DNA of 64,000 nt from positions 136,456 through 200,455 of the forward strand of contig DASVEE010000035.1 in the NCBI GenBank assembly GCA_036380735.1, in the 5' to 3' direction. Positions within the stretch are counted from its first letter, which is position 1. Each line of letters begins with the position of its first letter. The position numbers were made by a program, and so were the translations under genes. Under the pieces are notes generated by a model. It ran no database searches. It was not told the DNA's origin and was given only the letters and a program-made list of their open reading frames with translations. The DNA comes from DASVEE01 sp036380735. GTDB taxonomy: Bacteria > Acidobacteriota > Thermoanaerobaculia > Gp7-AA8. Shown here in pieces: positions 1 through 9,300 of this stretch.

Positions 1-1
1 G

Positions 2-1345
2 CAGTCGGACGCGCCCGACCGGGGGTGGCCCAGCCTGCTCGGTGCCGTCAATGACGTGACCACGCTCCGCGAGCTGCTGCTGGCGCGTGATTTTGAGGTC
101 GTGTCGCTCACGGATCAGCAGGCGACGCGGCGTGCGATCGTCGGTCAGCTCGAACGGCTCGCACGGACCGTACGCCGCGGGGATGTCGTCTTCTTCTACT
201 TTGCCGGGCATGGCTCGCAGGTGCGGAACTCGCGGTCCGATGAGGCGGACGGTCTCGATGAGTCGCTCGTGCCGGCCGACTCGCGGCGCGGCGGGGCCGA
301 CATTCGCGACAAGGAGCTGCGGCGTCTGTTCAACCGTATCCTCGACCACGGGGCGAAGCTGACGGTGATGATCGACAGTTGCCACAGCGGCTCGGGCGCA
401 CGGGGACGTACGCGCGCCATTGCACGCGACGAGCGCGATGTGGCCGATGCCGCGCCGTACGGTCCGTACCCCGAGGATCGGGGGGCGCTGGTGATTGCGG
501 CGGCGCAGGACTATGACCGCGCCGGCGAAGTGCCGGATGCCGACGGCAAGATGCGCGGCGCATTCACCTGGGCGTGGCTGCGCGCGTTGCGCGACGCGCA
601 GCCGAACGAGGCAGCGGTCGAAACGTTTCTCCGCGCGCAGGCGCGCCTGCGCGGGGAGACGCCGTTGCAGGAGCCGGTGCTCGCCGGCAACGACACCGCG
701 CGGCAGACGCCGTTTCTCGGCGAACGGCCGGCGGCCCGCCGCAGCGTCGTCGCCGTGGAGCAGGTGCAGCGCGATGGCACCGTCGTCCTGCAGGGCGGTT
801 GGGCCAACGGACTTGTCCCCGGCGATGACGTGCAGGGCGTGCGCGTGACGAAGCTGCTGGGGCCAGGGCGGAGCGAAGGCATACGTGAAGCGGATGCGCC
901 TCGCGCCGGTGAGCTCCTGGAAACGGAGTCGCGCCGCTGGTACGAAGCCGAGGCCCCGTCCTCCGGCTGCCGCCTCGAGGTGCGGCGCGGCGGCAAGCCC
1001 GTGCAGGTGCTCTACGGCGGACAAAGCTACGAGCTGTTTCTGCACGGCAATCCGGAGCGCTTCGTCTATGTCTTCGCCACCGACAGCAGCGGCCACAGCA
1101 CGCTGCTTTTTCCGGAGCGCGGCTCGGTCGAGAACCGCCACGTCGCGCCGAAGCTGTGCGACTTTACCGTCGCCCCGCCTTACGGCAACGACACGTTCTA
1201 CCTCTTGACCACCGACGAGCCGCTGCCGAATCCTTGGGTCTTGCAATGGGACGGTGTGCGCGCGCCGTTCGCCGCATCCTGGTCACTCGACAAATTCGTC
1301 TATGAAACACGCCACAAAGCCACGCGTGCGGTGTCTAAGCAGTGA
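2..1345 (+). CDS. Caspase-family (C14) protein with C-terminal DUF4384-like domain, 5' truncated
   Basis: The reading frame is open to the window edge, and the residues before the first possible start (GTG at 56) already fit a caspase fold (LLGAVNDVTTLRELL), so the true start lies outside. The caspase p20-like domain carries the catalytic His in FYFAGHGSQ (codon 209-211) and Cys in IDSCHSGSG (codon 380-382), so both members of the dyad are present. After about residue 270 the sequence fits DUF4384 (ELFLHGNPERFVYVF, then LLFPE), a domain often fused to bacterial caspases. Such proteins are predicted cysteine endopeptidases; substrate is unknown. The next gene is convergent, with a long heptamer hairpin between them. 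Confidence 0.85.
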   Translation, partial: QSDAPDRGWPSLLGAVNDVTTLRELLLARDFEVVSLTDQQATRRAIVGQLERLARTVRRGDVVFFYFAGHGSQVRNSRSDEADGLDESLVPADSRRGGADIRDKELRRLFNRILDHGAKLTVMIDSCHSGSGARGRTRAIARDERDVADAAPYGPYPEDRGALVIAAAQDYDRAGEVPDADGKMRGAFTWAWLRALRDAQPNEAAVETFLRAQARLRGETPLQEPVLAGNDTARQTPFLGERPAARRSVVAVEQVQRDGTVVLQGGWANGLVPGDDVQGVRVTKLLGPGRSEGIREADAPRAGELLETESRRWYEAEAPSSGCRLEVRRGGKPVQVLYGGQSYELFLHGNPERFVYVFATDSSGHSTLLFPERGSVENRHVAPKLCDFTVAPPYGNDTFYLLTTDEPLPNPWVLQWDGVRAPFAASWSLDKFVYETRHKATRAVSKQ

Positions 1346-1434
1346 CTCCCTCCCCGACGGCTCACGCCTCGCGGGCACTCTCATCCTCAGCGCGGCCGAA
1401 GGCGGGGGAGGGGGTCAGCTCGGAAGGCGAACGC

Positions 1435-1520
1435 AGAAGTCAGAACGCAGAACGCAGAACGTAGAAAGTAGGCGCCGTGCGCGTGTCTTTCTTCATTCTG
1501 CGTTCTGCGTTCTGACTTCT
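1435..1520. repeat. Heptamer (CAGAACG) inverted-repeat hairpin
   Basis: The left arm 1435-1461 is built from CAGAACG units and pairs with 1494-1520 over 27 nt with one mismatch. The loop is about 32 nt. It lies between the convergent stops at 1345 and 1537, where it could act as a bidirectional terminator or 3' hairpin. The function is inference. Confidence 0.85.
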
Positions 1521-1536
1521 TACCCTTTCGGTTCTC

Positions 1537-2565
1537 TCAGTCGTGCAGCGGCAACTCGAACGCCCTGCCTACGATCGTCGCGTCCACTGTCCGGTCGAGG
1601 TACTCCCACACGGCCAGCGCGTCGGGGTGATTGGCGATGGGCTGGGCGATGTTGCGGGTGCCGGGGTCGGCGATCGTGATGCGTGCGCGGCGGTACCAGT
1701 GCAGCGCTTCCTCGGGGTTCAGGCGCAGCTCTTCGCGGACGCCCTGGATCAGGAGGAACTGCTCGGCGGGGATGCCGGAGGATTCGATCTCGCGGTAGGA
1801 CGGTGCGTACTGGCGTGCGCGGGCACGCATGATCTTGAGCTTGAGGCGGAGCGACTGCGTGTCGAGCACGGCGCCGTTGTTCTCGCAGAGATGGCCGATG
1901 GCGAGGCGCAGCAGCTCCGGCTTCTCATTGATGAAGAGGCCCGCCTGCCAGGTGCGGACGGCGCTGCCGCTGATGGCTTTCAGCGCGGTCCAGACGACCT
2001 GGCCGGTCACGTGGACGTCGATGTCGGAGTTGGGGGCGACGAAGCGCAGCGGCAGGCGCGTGCTGAGCTCGAGCTGCATCGTCGTGGCGATGCGGGCGCC
2101 GCGCGCCGAGAGGTTGTCGATCGTGACGGGCCGCTCGCCGAAGATGCCGTCGATGGCCGGGGTGAGGAAGAAGCGGTCGGTGGAGCGCAGCTCTTCGATG
2201 CGGCTGGTGCGGCTCGACGTCTGGAGCTGCGCGAGCAGTCCCTGCACGCGCTCCGGTGCGCCGTACGTGCGCGCTCCGGAGACGTAGCGTCCGGTCGAGG
2301 GATCCGGTTGGCTCCAGACGACGACCGCTTCAAGCGCCAGCTGTGACGCGCCTTTGTCGACGGAGATGCGGAGCAGCGACTTGGTGCCGGTCTGCAGCGG
2401 CGCGTCGTGGCGGAAACGCGCGCCTTTTTCGGAGATGTCGCAGACGGCGACGGGTGAGTCGCCGAACGTGGCGGCGAGTGGCGGCGCGAGCAGAAAACGC
2501 TCGGCCGTGCGGAGGTTGCGTGCAGCGGCTTCGTACATTTGGAGTGGACCCGTGACAGAGTACAA
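1537..2565 (-). CDS. Tandem double-PilZ domain protein (c-di-GMP binding)
   Basis: The 342-residue protein has two PilZ domains, about residues 17-110 and 125-225. Both keep the c-di-GMP-binding signature: R19xxxR23 with D43xSxxG48 in the first, and R127xxxR131 with N151xSxxG156 in the second. The remaining C-terminal ~115 residues are helical and unassigned. PilZ proteins are cytoplasmic c-di-GMP effectors; with both motifs intact this one may bind two or more dinucleotides. ATG at 2565 is used; a second in-frame ATG nine codons later is an alternative. It is divergent from the HAD gene. A c-di-GMP phosphodiesterase-type regulator lies about 10 kb away. Confidence 0.85.
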   Translation of the reverse strand: MYSVTGPLQMYEAAARNLRTAERFLLAPPLAATFGDSPVAVCDISEKGARFRHDAPLQTGTKSLLRISVDKGASQLALEAVVVWSQPDPSTGRYVSGARTYGAPERVQGLLAQLQTSSRTSRIEELRSTDRFFLTPAIDGIFGERPVTIDNLSARGARIATTMQLELSTRLPLRFVAPNSDIDVHVTGQVVWTALKAISGSAVRTWQAGLFINEKPELLRLAIGHLCENNGAVLDTQSLRLKLKIMRARARQYAPSYREIESSGIPAEQFLLIQGVREELRLNPEEALHWYRRARITIADPGTRNIAQPIANHPDALAVWEYLDRTVDATIVGRAFELPLHD

Positions 2566-2635
2566 CGTTGTTCCGACCGTTTAGCATCGTCGGGACGCGT
2601 CTATTGTGATACGTCTCACGCCAAATGGAGGATGG

Positions 2636-3301
2636 ATGGAACGACGTTTCGACATCGTCACCTTCGACTGTTACGGAACGCTGATCGACTGGGAGCACGG
2701 GATCGCCGAGGCGTTCCTGCGCGCGGCGCGCGAAGATGGAATCGAGCTCCGCCGCGAATCGGTCCTCCGCGCCTACAGCGACGTCGAGCCGTTCGTGCAG
2801 CAGGAGCGGTATCGCGCCTACCGCGACGTCCTCACCGAGGTCGCCACGCGCGTCGCCCACGCCCTCGGGTGGGCCCTGGCCTACGAGCGGGGAACGTTCC
2901 TCGCCGGGTCGTTGCCGGAGTGGAAGCCGTTCCCGGACACGAACCCGGCGCTCGAGCGTCTCCGCGATGCGGGGTACAAGCTCGGCATCCTGTCGAACGT
3001 GGACAACGACCTGCTCTCCGGCACGCGCCGGCACTTCACGGTGGAGTTCGACGTGATCATCACCGCGCAGCAGGTGCACTCCTACAAGCCGGGCCACGCA
3101 CACTTTCTCGCCGCGCGGGAGCGCATCGGCAAGCAGCGCTGGCTGCACGCGGCGCAGAGCAACTACCACGACATCGTCCCGGCGAATCAGTTGGGGATTG
3201 CGAACGCGTGGATCAACCGCCACGGCGAAGACCGCCTGCCCGGCGGAGAGCCGGGGATGATGTTCCGCAACCTGACGGAACTGGCCGACGCGCTGACGTA
3301 G
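2636..3301 (+). CDS. HAD-superfamily hydrolase, haloacid dehalogenase type II-like
   Basis: The 221-residue protein starts FDIVTFDCYGTLIDWE. Motif I has the nucleophile Asp with Tyr at +2 (DCYGT), as in type II haloacid dehalogenases rather than DxD phosphatases. Motif II Ser is in LGILSNVDND, motif III Lys in HSYKPGHAHF and motif IV acidic residues in SNYHDI. The frame is open from a GTG at 2606, but the ATG at 2636 is preferred because GGAGG (2627-2631) sits 4 nt upstream and the HAD domain starts right after it. The substrate cannot be told from sequence. Confidence 0.88.
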   Translation: MERRFDIVTFDCYGTLIDWEHGIAEAFLRAAREDGIELRRESVLRAYSDVEPFVQQERYRAYRDVLTEVATRVAHALGWALAYERGTFLAGSLPEWKPFPDTNPALERLRDAGYKLGILSNVDNDLLSGTRRHFTVEFDVIITAQQVHSYKPGHAHFLAARERIGKQRWLHAAQSNYHDIVPANQLGIANAWINRHGEDRLPGGEPGMMFRNLTELADALT

Positions 3302-3302
3302 A

Positions 3303-3330
3303 AAAGAAAAGCCCCGGCCGAGGCCGGGGC
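3303..3330 (-). terminator. Intrinsic terminator of the thiolase gene
   Basis: A 9-bp perfect GC stem (3311-3319 with 3322-3330, loop GA) is followed, read on the minus strand, by TTTTCTTTTC. It therefore serves the minus-strand thiolase gene ending at 3370. The plus strand has no T-run after it. Confidence 0.8.
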
Positions 3331-3336
3331 TGCAGA

Positions 3337-3369
3337 CAGTCCTATCTGTCCTATTCGTCCTATCGTTCC
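3337..3369. repeat. Nonamer (NNATRGGAC) array, single arm
   Basis: On the minus strand, directly after the thiolase TAA, the sequence reads GGAACGATAGGAC and then GAATAGGAC and AGATAGGAC units. Only one arm is present. The intrinsic terminator follows immediately. It belongs to the dispersed 9-nt family. Confidence 0.85.
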
Positions 3370-4548
3370 TTACACCGTTTCCACGATCAGGGCCGCAGCT
3401 TCGCCGCCGCCGATGCAGATGGCGGCCAGGCCGCGCTTGAGGCCGCGCTCTTTGAGGGCGTGGACCAGGGTGACGACGATGCGGGCGCCGCTGGCGCCGA
3501 TGGGGTGCCCGAGGGCGACGGCGCCGCCGTTGACGTTGAGCTTGTCGTGGGGGATGTTCGCGTCCTTCATCGCCGCGAGGGCAACGGCCGCGAACGCCTC
3601 GTTGATCTCGAAGAGGTCGATATCCTCCACGCTCATCCTGGCGCGCTTCAGCACGATCACGATGGCCTTGCCGGGCGCGGTGGTGAACCACTCCGGCTCG
3701 TGGGCGGCGGTCGACTGGGCGATGATGCGCGCCATCGGGGTGAGGCCGTTGGCCGAGGCGTAGTCGGCGGAGGTCACGACGAGCGCGGAGGCGCCGTCGT
3801 TGATCTTCGACGAGTTGGCGGCCGTGACCGTGCCGCCGTCTTTCATGAACGCGGGCTTGAGGCTGCCCATCTTGTCGAGCGGAGCGGCGAACGGCTCTTC
3901 GTCATCGACGACGACCGACTTCCCCTTCTTTCCTTCGATCTCGACGATGGCGATCTCTTTCTTGAACGCGCCGCTCTTCGTGGCTTCCTGAGCGCGGCGG
4001 TACGACTCCCGCGAGTAGTCGTCCTGCTGTTCGCGCGTGAAGGTGTACTTGGAGACGCACGACTCGGCGCAGTTGCCCATGTGCTTGTCGCCGTACGGGT
4101 CCCACAGGCCGTCGTGGATCATGAGGTCGACGATCTTGCCGTTCCCCATGCGGAAGCCGCCGCGCGCCTGAGGCATGGCGTACGGGGCGTTGGACATCGA
4201 CTCCATGCCGCCGGCGATGGCGAGGTCGTACTCGCCGCAGCGGATGTCGTTGGCGGCGTACATGAGGGCCTTCATGCCCGAGCCGCACACCTTATTGATG
4301 GTGACGGCGCCGGCCGTATCGGGAACGCCGGCGTAGATGCCGGCCTGGCGTGCCGGAGCCTGTCCGACGCCGGCCTGCAGGACGTTGCCCATGATGACCT
4401 GCTGAACCTGCTCCGGCGATACGCCCGAGTTCTCCAGGGCGCACTTGATGGCGATGGCGCCGAGGCGCGGGGCCGGGAGCGAAGAAAGGGTGCCGAGGAA
4501 CGAGCCGATCGGCGTGCGTGCGCCGCCGAGAATGACGATTTCCTTCAT
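3370..4548 (-). CDS. Acetyl-CoA C-acetyltransferase (thiolase)
   Basis: The 392-residue protein is full length for biosynthetic-type thiolases. It catalyses reversible condensation or thiolysis between acetyl-CoA and acyl-/acetoacetyl-CoA. The nucleophile is C88 (INKVCGSGMKA); H348 lies in GHPIGASGAR and the second catalytic C378 in CIGGGEAAALI, which match the canonical triad positions. It is divergent from the lysine aminotransferase gene (133 nt between starts), so the two may be co-regulated in amino acid or acyl-CoA catabolism. That link is inference. An intrinsic terminator follows. Confidence 0.96.
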   Translation of the reverse strand: MKEIVILGGARTPIGSFLGTLSSLPAPRLGAIAIKCALENSGVSPEQVQQVIMGNVLQAGVGQAPARQAGIYAGVPDTAGAVTINKVCGSGMKALMYAANDIRCGEYDLAIAGGMESMSNAPYAMPQARGGFRMGNGKIVDLMIHDGLWDPYGDKHMGNCAESCVSKYTFTREQQDDYSRESYRRAQEATKSGAFKKEIAIVEIEGKKGKSVVVDDEEPFAAPLDKMGSLKPAFMKDGGTVTAANSSKINDGASALVVTSADYASANGLTPMARIIAQSTAAHEPEWFTTAPGKAIVIVLKRARMSVEDIDLFEINEAFAAVALAAMKDANIPHDKLNVNGGAVALGHPIGASGARIVVTLVHALKERGLKRGLAAICIGGGEAAALIVETV

Positions 4549-4595
4549 GAAGAGGACTCCTGAGCGTAGGTGTTTTGTGTCGCTGGGTTGGTTGT

Positions 4596-4640
4596 CAGTG
4601 GCGGAACCATGCGGCTAGAATGCCCGGCCACTGCCCACTG
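4596..4640. repeat. Short heptamer (CCACTGC-type) inverted pair
   Basis: CAGTGGC at 4596-4602 faces GCCACTGCCCACTG at 4627-4640, two tandem 7-nt copies in inverted orientation. It lies in the divergent intergenic region between thiolase and lat. It is a minimal, degenerate relative of the longer heptamer hairpins. Confidence 0.45.
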
Positions 4641-4681
4641 ATATCATCCCTGTCAACCGCACTTCAACAGGAGTACTTTCA

Positions 4682-6037
4682 ATGTCCGTTTCCTCCATCA
4701 CCGACCGCCGGATCCATGTCCAGCCGTCCGAGGTTCACAACGTCCTTTCACGGCACATGCTGGCTGACGGCTACGAGATCGTCATGGATCTCCGCAAGTC
4801 GAAGGGCTCGTGGGTCTTCGACGCGCGTCGCGGCCGTCCGGTGCTCGACTTCTTCACCAACTTTGCCTCGGTCCCCGTCGGCTACAACCATCCGCGGATG
4901 GATACGCCGGAGTTCCGCGAGCGCCTGGCCGACGTGGCCATGAACAAGCCGGCCAACTCCGACATCTACACGACGTACATGGCGGAGTTCGTCGAGACGT
5001 TCGCCCGTCTCGCCGTGCCGCCGTCGCTGAACCGTCACATGTTCTTCATCGAAGGCGGCTCCCTCGGCATCGAGAACGCCGTCAAGACCGCCTTCGACTG
5101 GAAGATCCGCAAGAACCTGAAGAAGGGCGTGACCGGCGAGAAGGGGACGCAGATCATGCATCTGCGCGAGGCCTTCCACGGCCGCAGCGGCTACACGCTG
5201 TCCCTGACGAACACGGCCGATCCGCGCAAGACGCAGTACTTCCCGAAGTTCGACTGGCCGCGCATCGAGAACCCGAAGCTGACGTTCCCGCTGACGCCGG
5301 AGAACCTGGCCGACGCCGAGCGCCGCGAGCAGGCCGCGCTCGAGCAGGCCAAGCAGTTCCTGCAGGAGCGCAAGGACGACATCGCCGCGTTCATCATGGA
5401 GCCGATCCAGGGTGAGGGAGGCGACAACCACTTCCGCCCCGAGTTCTTCCGCGCCATCCGCCAGCTCTGCGACGAGAACGACATGCTCCTCATCTTCGAC
5501 GAGGTGCAGTCCGGCGTCGGCCTGACGGGCAAGATGTGGTCGTTCCAGCACTACGGCGTCGAGCCCGACCTCTTCTGCTTCGGCAAAAAGACGCAGGTGT
5601 GCGGCTTCGCCTCGAACGACCGGATCTTCGAGCTGGCGGAGAACGTCTTCACCGTCTCCTCGCGCATCAACTCGACATGGGGCGGGAACCTGGTGGACAT
5701 GGTCCGCGCCCAGCGCTACTTCGAGATCATCGAAGAGGAAGGGCTCGTCGAGAACGCGGCCACCGTCGGCGCGTACTTCATGGGCGAGCTCGAGCGGCTG
5801 GCGCAGGAGATGCCGGAGCTCGTGAGCAACGTCCGCGGCAAGGGCCTCATGGTCGCGTTCGACCTGCCGAGCGGCGAGATCCGCGACAACGCCCTGCAGG
5901 CGTTCCTCAACAATGACGTGATGGTGCTGTCGTCCGGCCACCGGTCGGCACGCTTCCGTCCGCCGCTGAACCTGTCGAAGGAAGAAGCGGCCGAGGGGAT
6001 TCGCCGCATGGAGAAGACGCTGAAGACGCTGGCGTAG
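4682..6037 (+). CDS. lat: L-lysine 6-transaminase (lysine epsilon-aminotransferase)
   Basis: The 451-residue class III PLP aminotransferase transfers the epsilon-amino group of lysine to 2-oxoglutarate, giving 2-aminoadipate 6-semialdehyde. The PLP-contacting Asp is D273 in LLIFDEVQSGVG. The Schiff-base Lys lies in CFGKKTQVCG (K302 or K303), the motif characteristic of Lat. The glycine-containing phosphate-binding segment FFIEGGSLGIENAVK is present. The start has AGGAG at 4669-4673, 8 nt upstream. It is monocistronic, with an intrinsic terminator downstream. No semialdehyde dehydrogenase is visible in the window. Confidence 0.95.
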   Translation: MSVSSITDRRIHVQPSEVHNVLSRHMLADGYEIVMDLRKSKGSWVFDARRGRPVLDFFTNFASVPVGYNHPRMDTPEFRERLADVAMNKPANSDIYTTYMAEFVETFARLAVPPSLNRHMFFIEGGSLGIENAVKTAFDWKIRKNLKKGVTGEKGTQIMHLREAFHGRSGYTLSLTNTADPRKTQYFPKFDWPRIENPKLTFPLTPENLADAERREQAALEQAKQFLQERKDDIAAFIMEPIQGEGGDNHFRPEFFRAIRQLCDENDMLLIFDEVQSGVGLTGKMWSFQHYGVEPDLFCFGKKTQVCGFASNDRIFELAENVFTVSSRINSTWGGNLVDMVRAQRYFEIIEEEGLVENAATVGAYFMGELERLAQEMPELVSNVRGKGLMVAFDLPSGEIRDNALQAFLNNDVMVLSSGHRSARFRPPLNLSKEEAAEGIRRMEKTLKTLA

Positions 6038-6057
6038 TTGGGTTTGGCGTTGAGTGG

Positions 6058-6090
6058 GGCCGGTGCTTTCGGGCGCCGGCCTTTTTTGTT
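6058..6090 (+). terminator. Intrinsic terminator after lat
   Basis: The stem 6058-6066/6073-6081 (GGCCGGTGC with GCGCCGGCC, one G-U pair) is followed by TTTTTTG and more T-rich sequence. Confidence 0.88.
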
Positions 6091-6093
6091 TTT

Positions 6094-6186
6094 GGTTTCG
6101 GTTGTCGGTTGTTGGTTTTTGGTGCTGCGCGCGGCGGGCGTCTGCGCAGCGCAGCACCGAAAACCGACAACTAACAACCGAAAACC
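6094..6186. repeat. Heptamer (GGTTGTC/GGTTTTC) inverted-repeat hairpin
   Basis: The left arm 6094-6130 and right arm 6149-6186 pair over about 37 nt with a few mismatches and share the apical GGTGCTGCGC. The 7-nt period is clear in the right arm (CCGACAACTAACAACC). It fills much of the 302-nt gap between lat and the nuclease gene. The remaining 150 nt hold the next gene's leader, with nothing else recognised. Confidence 0.82.
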
Positions 6187-6339
6187 ACCCCCGCCCCCCT
6201 TGTTTACGCCGAATTTGTCCGGTGCTTACATTTTTGGTTCTTGTCGCGCGGAATTCGCTGACGGAACAGGTTATTATCTCCCTTGCCCGGTCTCCGGGAT
6301 ACCCCCAAAAACCGCTAACAACGCCAGGAGCACGTCTCG

Positions 6340-9300
6340 ATGAAGGTTCGTCCGTTCCCCGCACTGCTACTGCTCTGTCTCGCTTTCTTCGCCAGCGTCG
6401 CCAGTGCGGCGTCTCCCAACGTCGTCATCAGTCAGGTGTACGGAGGGGGCGGGGCGACCACCGGCTCACCGGCGTACCTCAACGACTACGTCGAGCTGTT
6501 CAACACCAGCAACGCGGCCGTCTCCATCGGCGGCTGGTCGCTGCAGTACGGCTCGTCGACGGGCAACTTCGCCTCGTCGTCGAACAACCTGTACGCGATT
6601 CCTGCCGGCACGACGATCGGGGCGGGCAAGTACCTCACCGTGAAGCTCGGCTCTGCCGGGACGCTCGGCGGGAACTTCACCTCCGATCTGACGACGCCCA
6701 ACCTGACGATGTCGGCGTCGGCCGGTAAGGTGGCGCTCGTCAACAACGCCAGCGTCCTCGGCTGCGGCGCCACGGCCACGCCGTGCGCGCTGCCTGACGC
6801 GCGCATCGTCGACCTCGTGGCCTACGGCAACGCGAACAACGCCGAGACCACGGCCGTGAACAACGGCGTCGGCCTCAACTCCGGCAACGGTGCGCTCCGC
6901 AAGAGCGCCGGCTGCCAGGACACGGACAACAACAATAGCGACTTCACGGTCGCCACGACCTCCAGCGGCCTGATCCCCCGGAACAACTTCACCGCGGCGA
7001 ACCCTTGCGGCAACGTGAATCAGGCGCCGGTCATCGCTGCCACGCCGAACCCGGTCGCCACCGTTGCGCCCGGCTCCGCCTTCAACGTGAGCGTGAGCGG
7101 CTCGGACGACAACAACATCTTCCACTGGTCGGTCACCCCGGGCACGGGCGTCTCGAACGTCATCGTCTCCGCCGGTCAGTCGACCGCGACGGGGACGTTC
7201 ACCGTCTCGATCGCGCCGGCCTTCAGCGGCACCGCGACCTTCACGGTCTTCCTCAGCGACAACATCAACCCGGCGGTCTCGCGCACGCTGAACGTCCAGG
7301 TGACGGCCGGCCCGGTGAACGCCGCCCCGTCGATCACCAACCCGGCGAACCCGATCGCCACGGTGGCGCAGAACGCGGCGCCGTTCACCGTCTCGCTCAC
7401 CGGCGCTGACGACGGCGGCATCTACAACTGGTCCGCCTTCGCCGGCACGGGCATCTCGTCCGTCGTCGTGACGAACGGCCAGGGCACGAGCGCCGTGACG
7501 TACACCGTCACGCTGAACGCGGGCTTCAACGGCACGGCGAGCTTCAGCGCCTTCCTCTCCGACAACTTCAATCCGGCCACCTCGCGCACGGTCAACATCA
7601 GCGTCACGGCCCCGCCGCCGCCGCCGCCCGACCACCTCGTCATCAGCCAGGTCTACGGCGGTGGCGGCAACTCGAGCGCGACGTACAAGCGCGATTACGT
7701 CGAGCTCTTCAACCCGACGAACGCCACCATCGACGTGACGGGCTGGTCGCTGCAGTACGCCTCGTCCAGCGGCAGCGGCTGGGGCAGCAGCATGAGCCCC
7801 CTCCACGGACCGATCGGACCGGGTGAGTACTACCTCGTCGCCCTCGTCGGCGGCTCGGTCGGCGGCGACCTGCCGGTGACGCCGAACGCGAACGGCGACA
7901 TCAACATGGCGGGCGCCAGCGGCAAGATCGCCCTCGTCAGCAACGGCGATCCGCTCTCCGGCAACTGCCCCCTCAACGATCCCGACGTCGTCGACTTCCT
8001 CGGCTACGGCGGCGCCGACTGCCGCGAAGGCTCTGCCACCGCGACGGGCCCGTCGAACAACACCCAGGCGATGTACCGCAAGGGCTCCGGCGCCATCGAC
8101 ACGAACCAGAACGGCGCCGACTTCGAGCGTCTCTCCGCGCTGCCGCGCCGCACGGCCATCGTCCTCGAGGCCGGCCCGACCGTCGGCAGCACGTTCCCGA
8201 CGCGCAACGCCACCACCGCGCCGCGCGACGCGAACATCACCGTCATCTTCAGCGAGCCGGTCGAAGTGACGGGCGCGTGGTTCTCCATCTCCTGCGTCAC
8301 CACCGGCACGCACAACGACGCCACGATCGCCGCCGATGCGAACGGCAAAGAGTTCACGATCGTCCCGAACGTCAATTTCCTCGCCGGCGAGCAGTGCACC
8401 GGCACGATCCTCAAGGACAACGTCCGCGACACCGACACGGATGACGAAGGGCCGGGCGCCGACTACATGACGGCGAACTACACCTGGTCGTTCTCCATCG
8501 CGACCGGCACGCCGCCGCCGTTCCACAGCTCGATCCACACGCTGATGGGCAACCCGTCCGACGCGGTGGCCGACGTCAACCAGCCGAACAACTACCTCAT
8601 GGAGAAGGGGGAGTTCACCCTCTCCTACAACCGCGACCGCGGCACGCCCAACTGGGTGAGCTGGCACCTGTCGGACGAATGGGTCGGCACGCTCACGCGC
8701 ATCGATACGTTCCGCGCCGACCCCGCCATCCCGGCCGACTGGTACCGCGTCCTCGGCACCGATTACGGCGACACCGGCTTCGACCGCGGCCACATGGTCC
8801 CGAACGCCGACCGCGACAAGGAAACGTCGATCCCCATCAACCAGGCGACGTTCCTCATGACCAACATGATTCCGCAGGCCGGCGGCAACAACCAGGGCCC
8901 GTGGGCGGCGATGGAGAACTACCTCCGCACGCTCACCGGCGGCAATGACCTCTTCATCATCGCGGGCGGCTCCGGCATCGGCGGCGTCGGCGACTTCGGG
9001 TACGCCGAGACGATCCTCCAGGGGAAGGTCACGGTCCCGTCGCACACGTGGAAAGTCGTCCTCGTCGTGCCGAAGGGCACCACGCCAGCCGCCGTCCCGG
9101 CCTCGGCCCGCACCATCGCCGTGATCATGCCGAACGTCGAAGCGATCCGTAACGAAGTGTGGACGCAGTACATCACCTCGGTCGACGCGGTCGAAGCGCT
9201 CAGCGGCTACGACTTCTTCGAGAACGTTCCGGATGCGGTCGAGAACGCGATCGAGGCCGGCACCAACGGCACCAACCCCCCGGGCGTCCAGGACCAGTCG

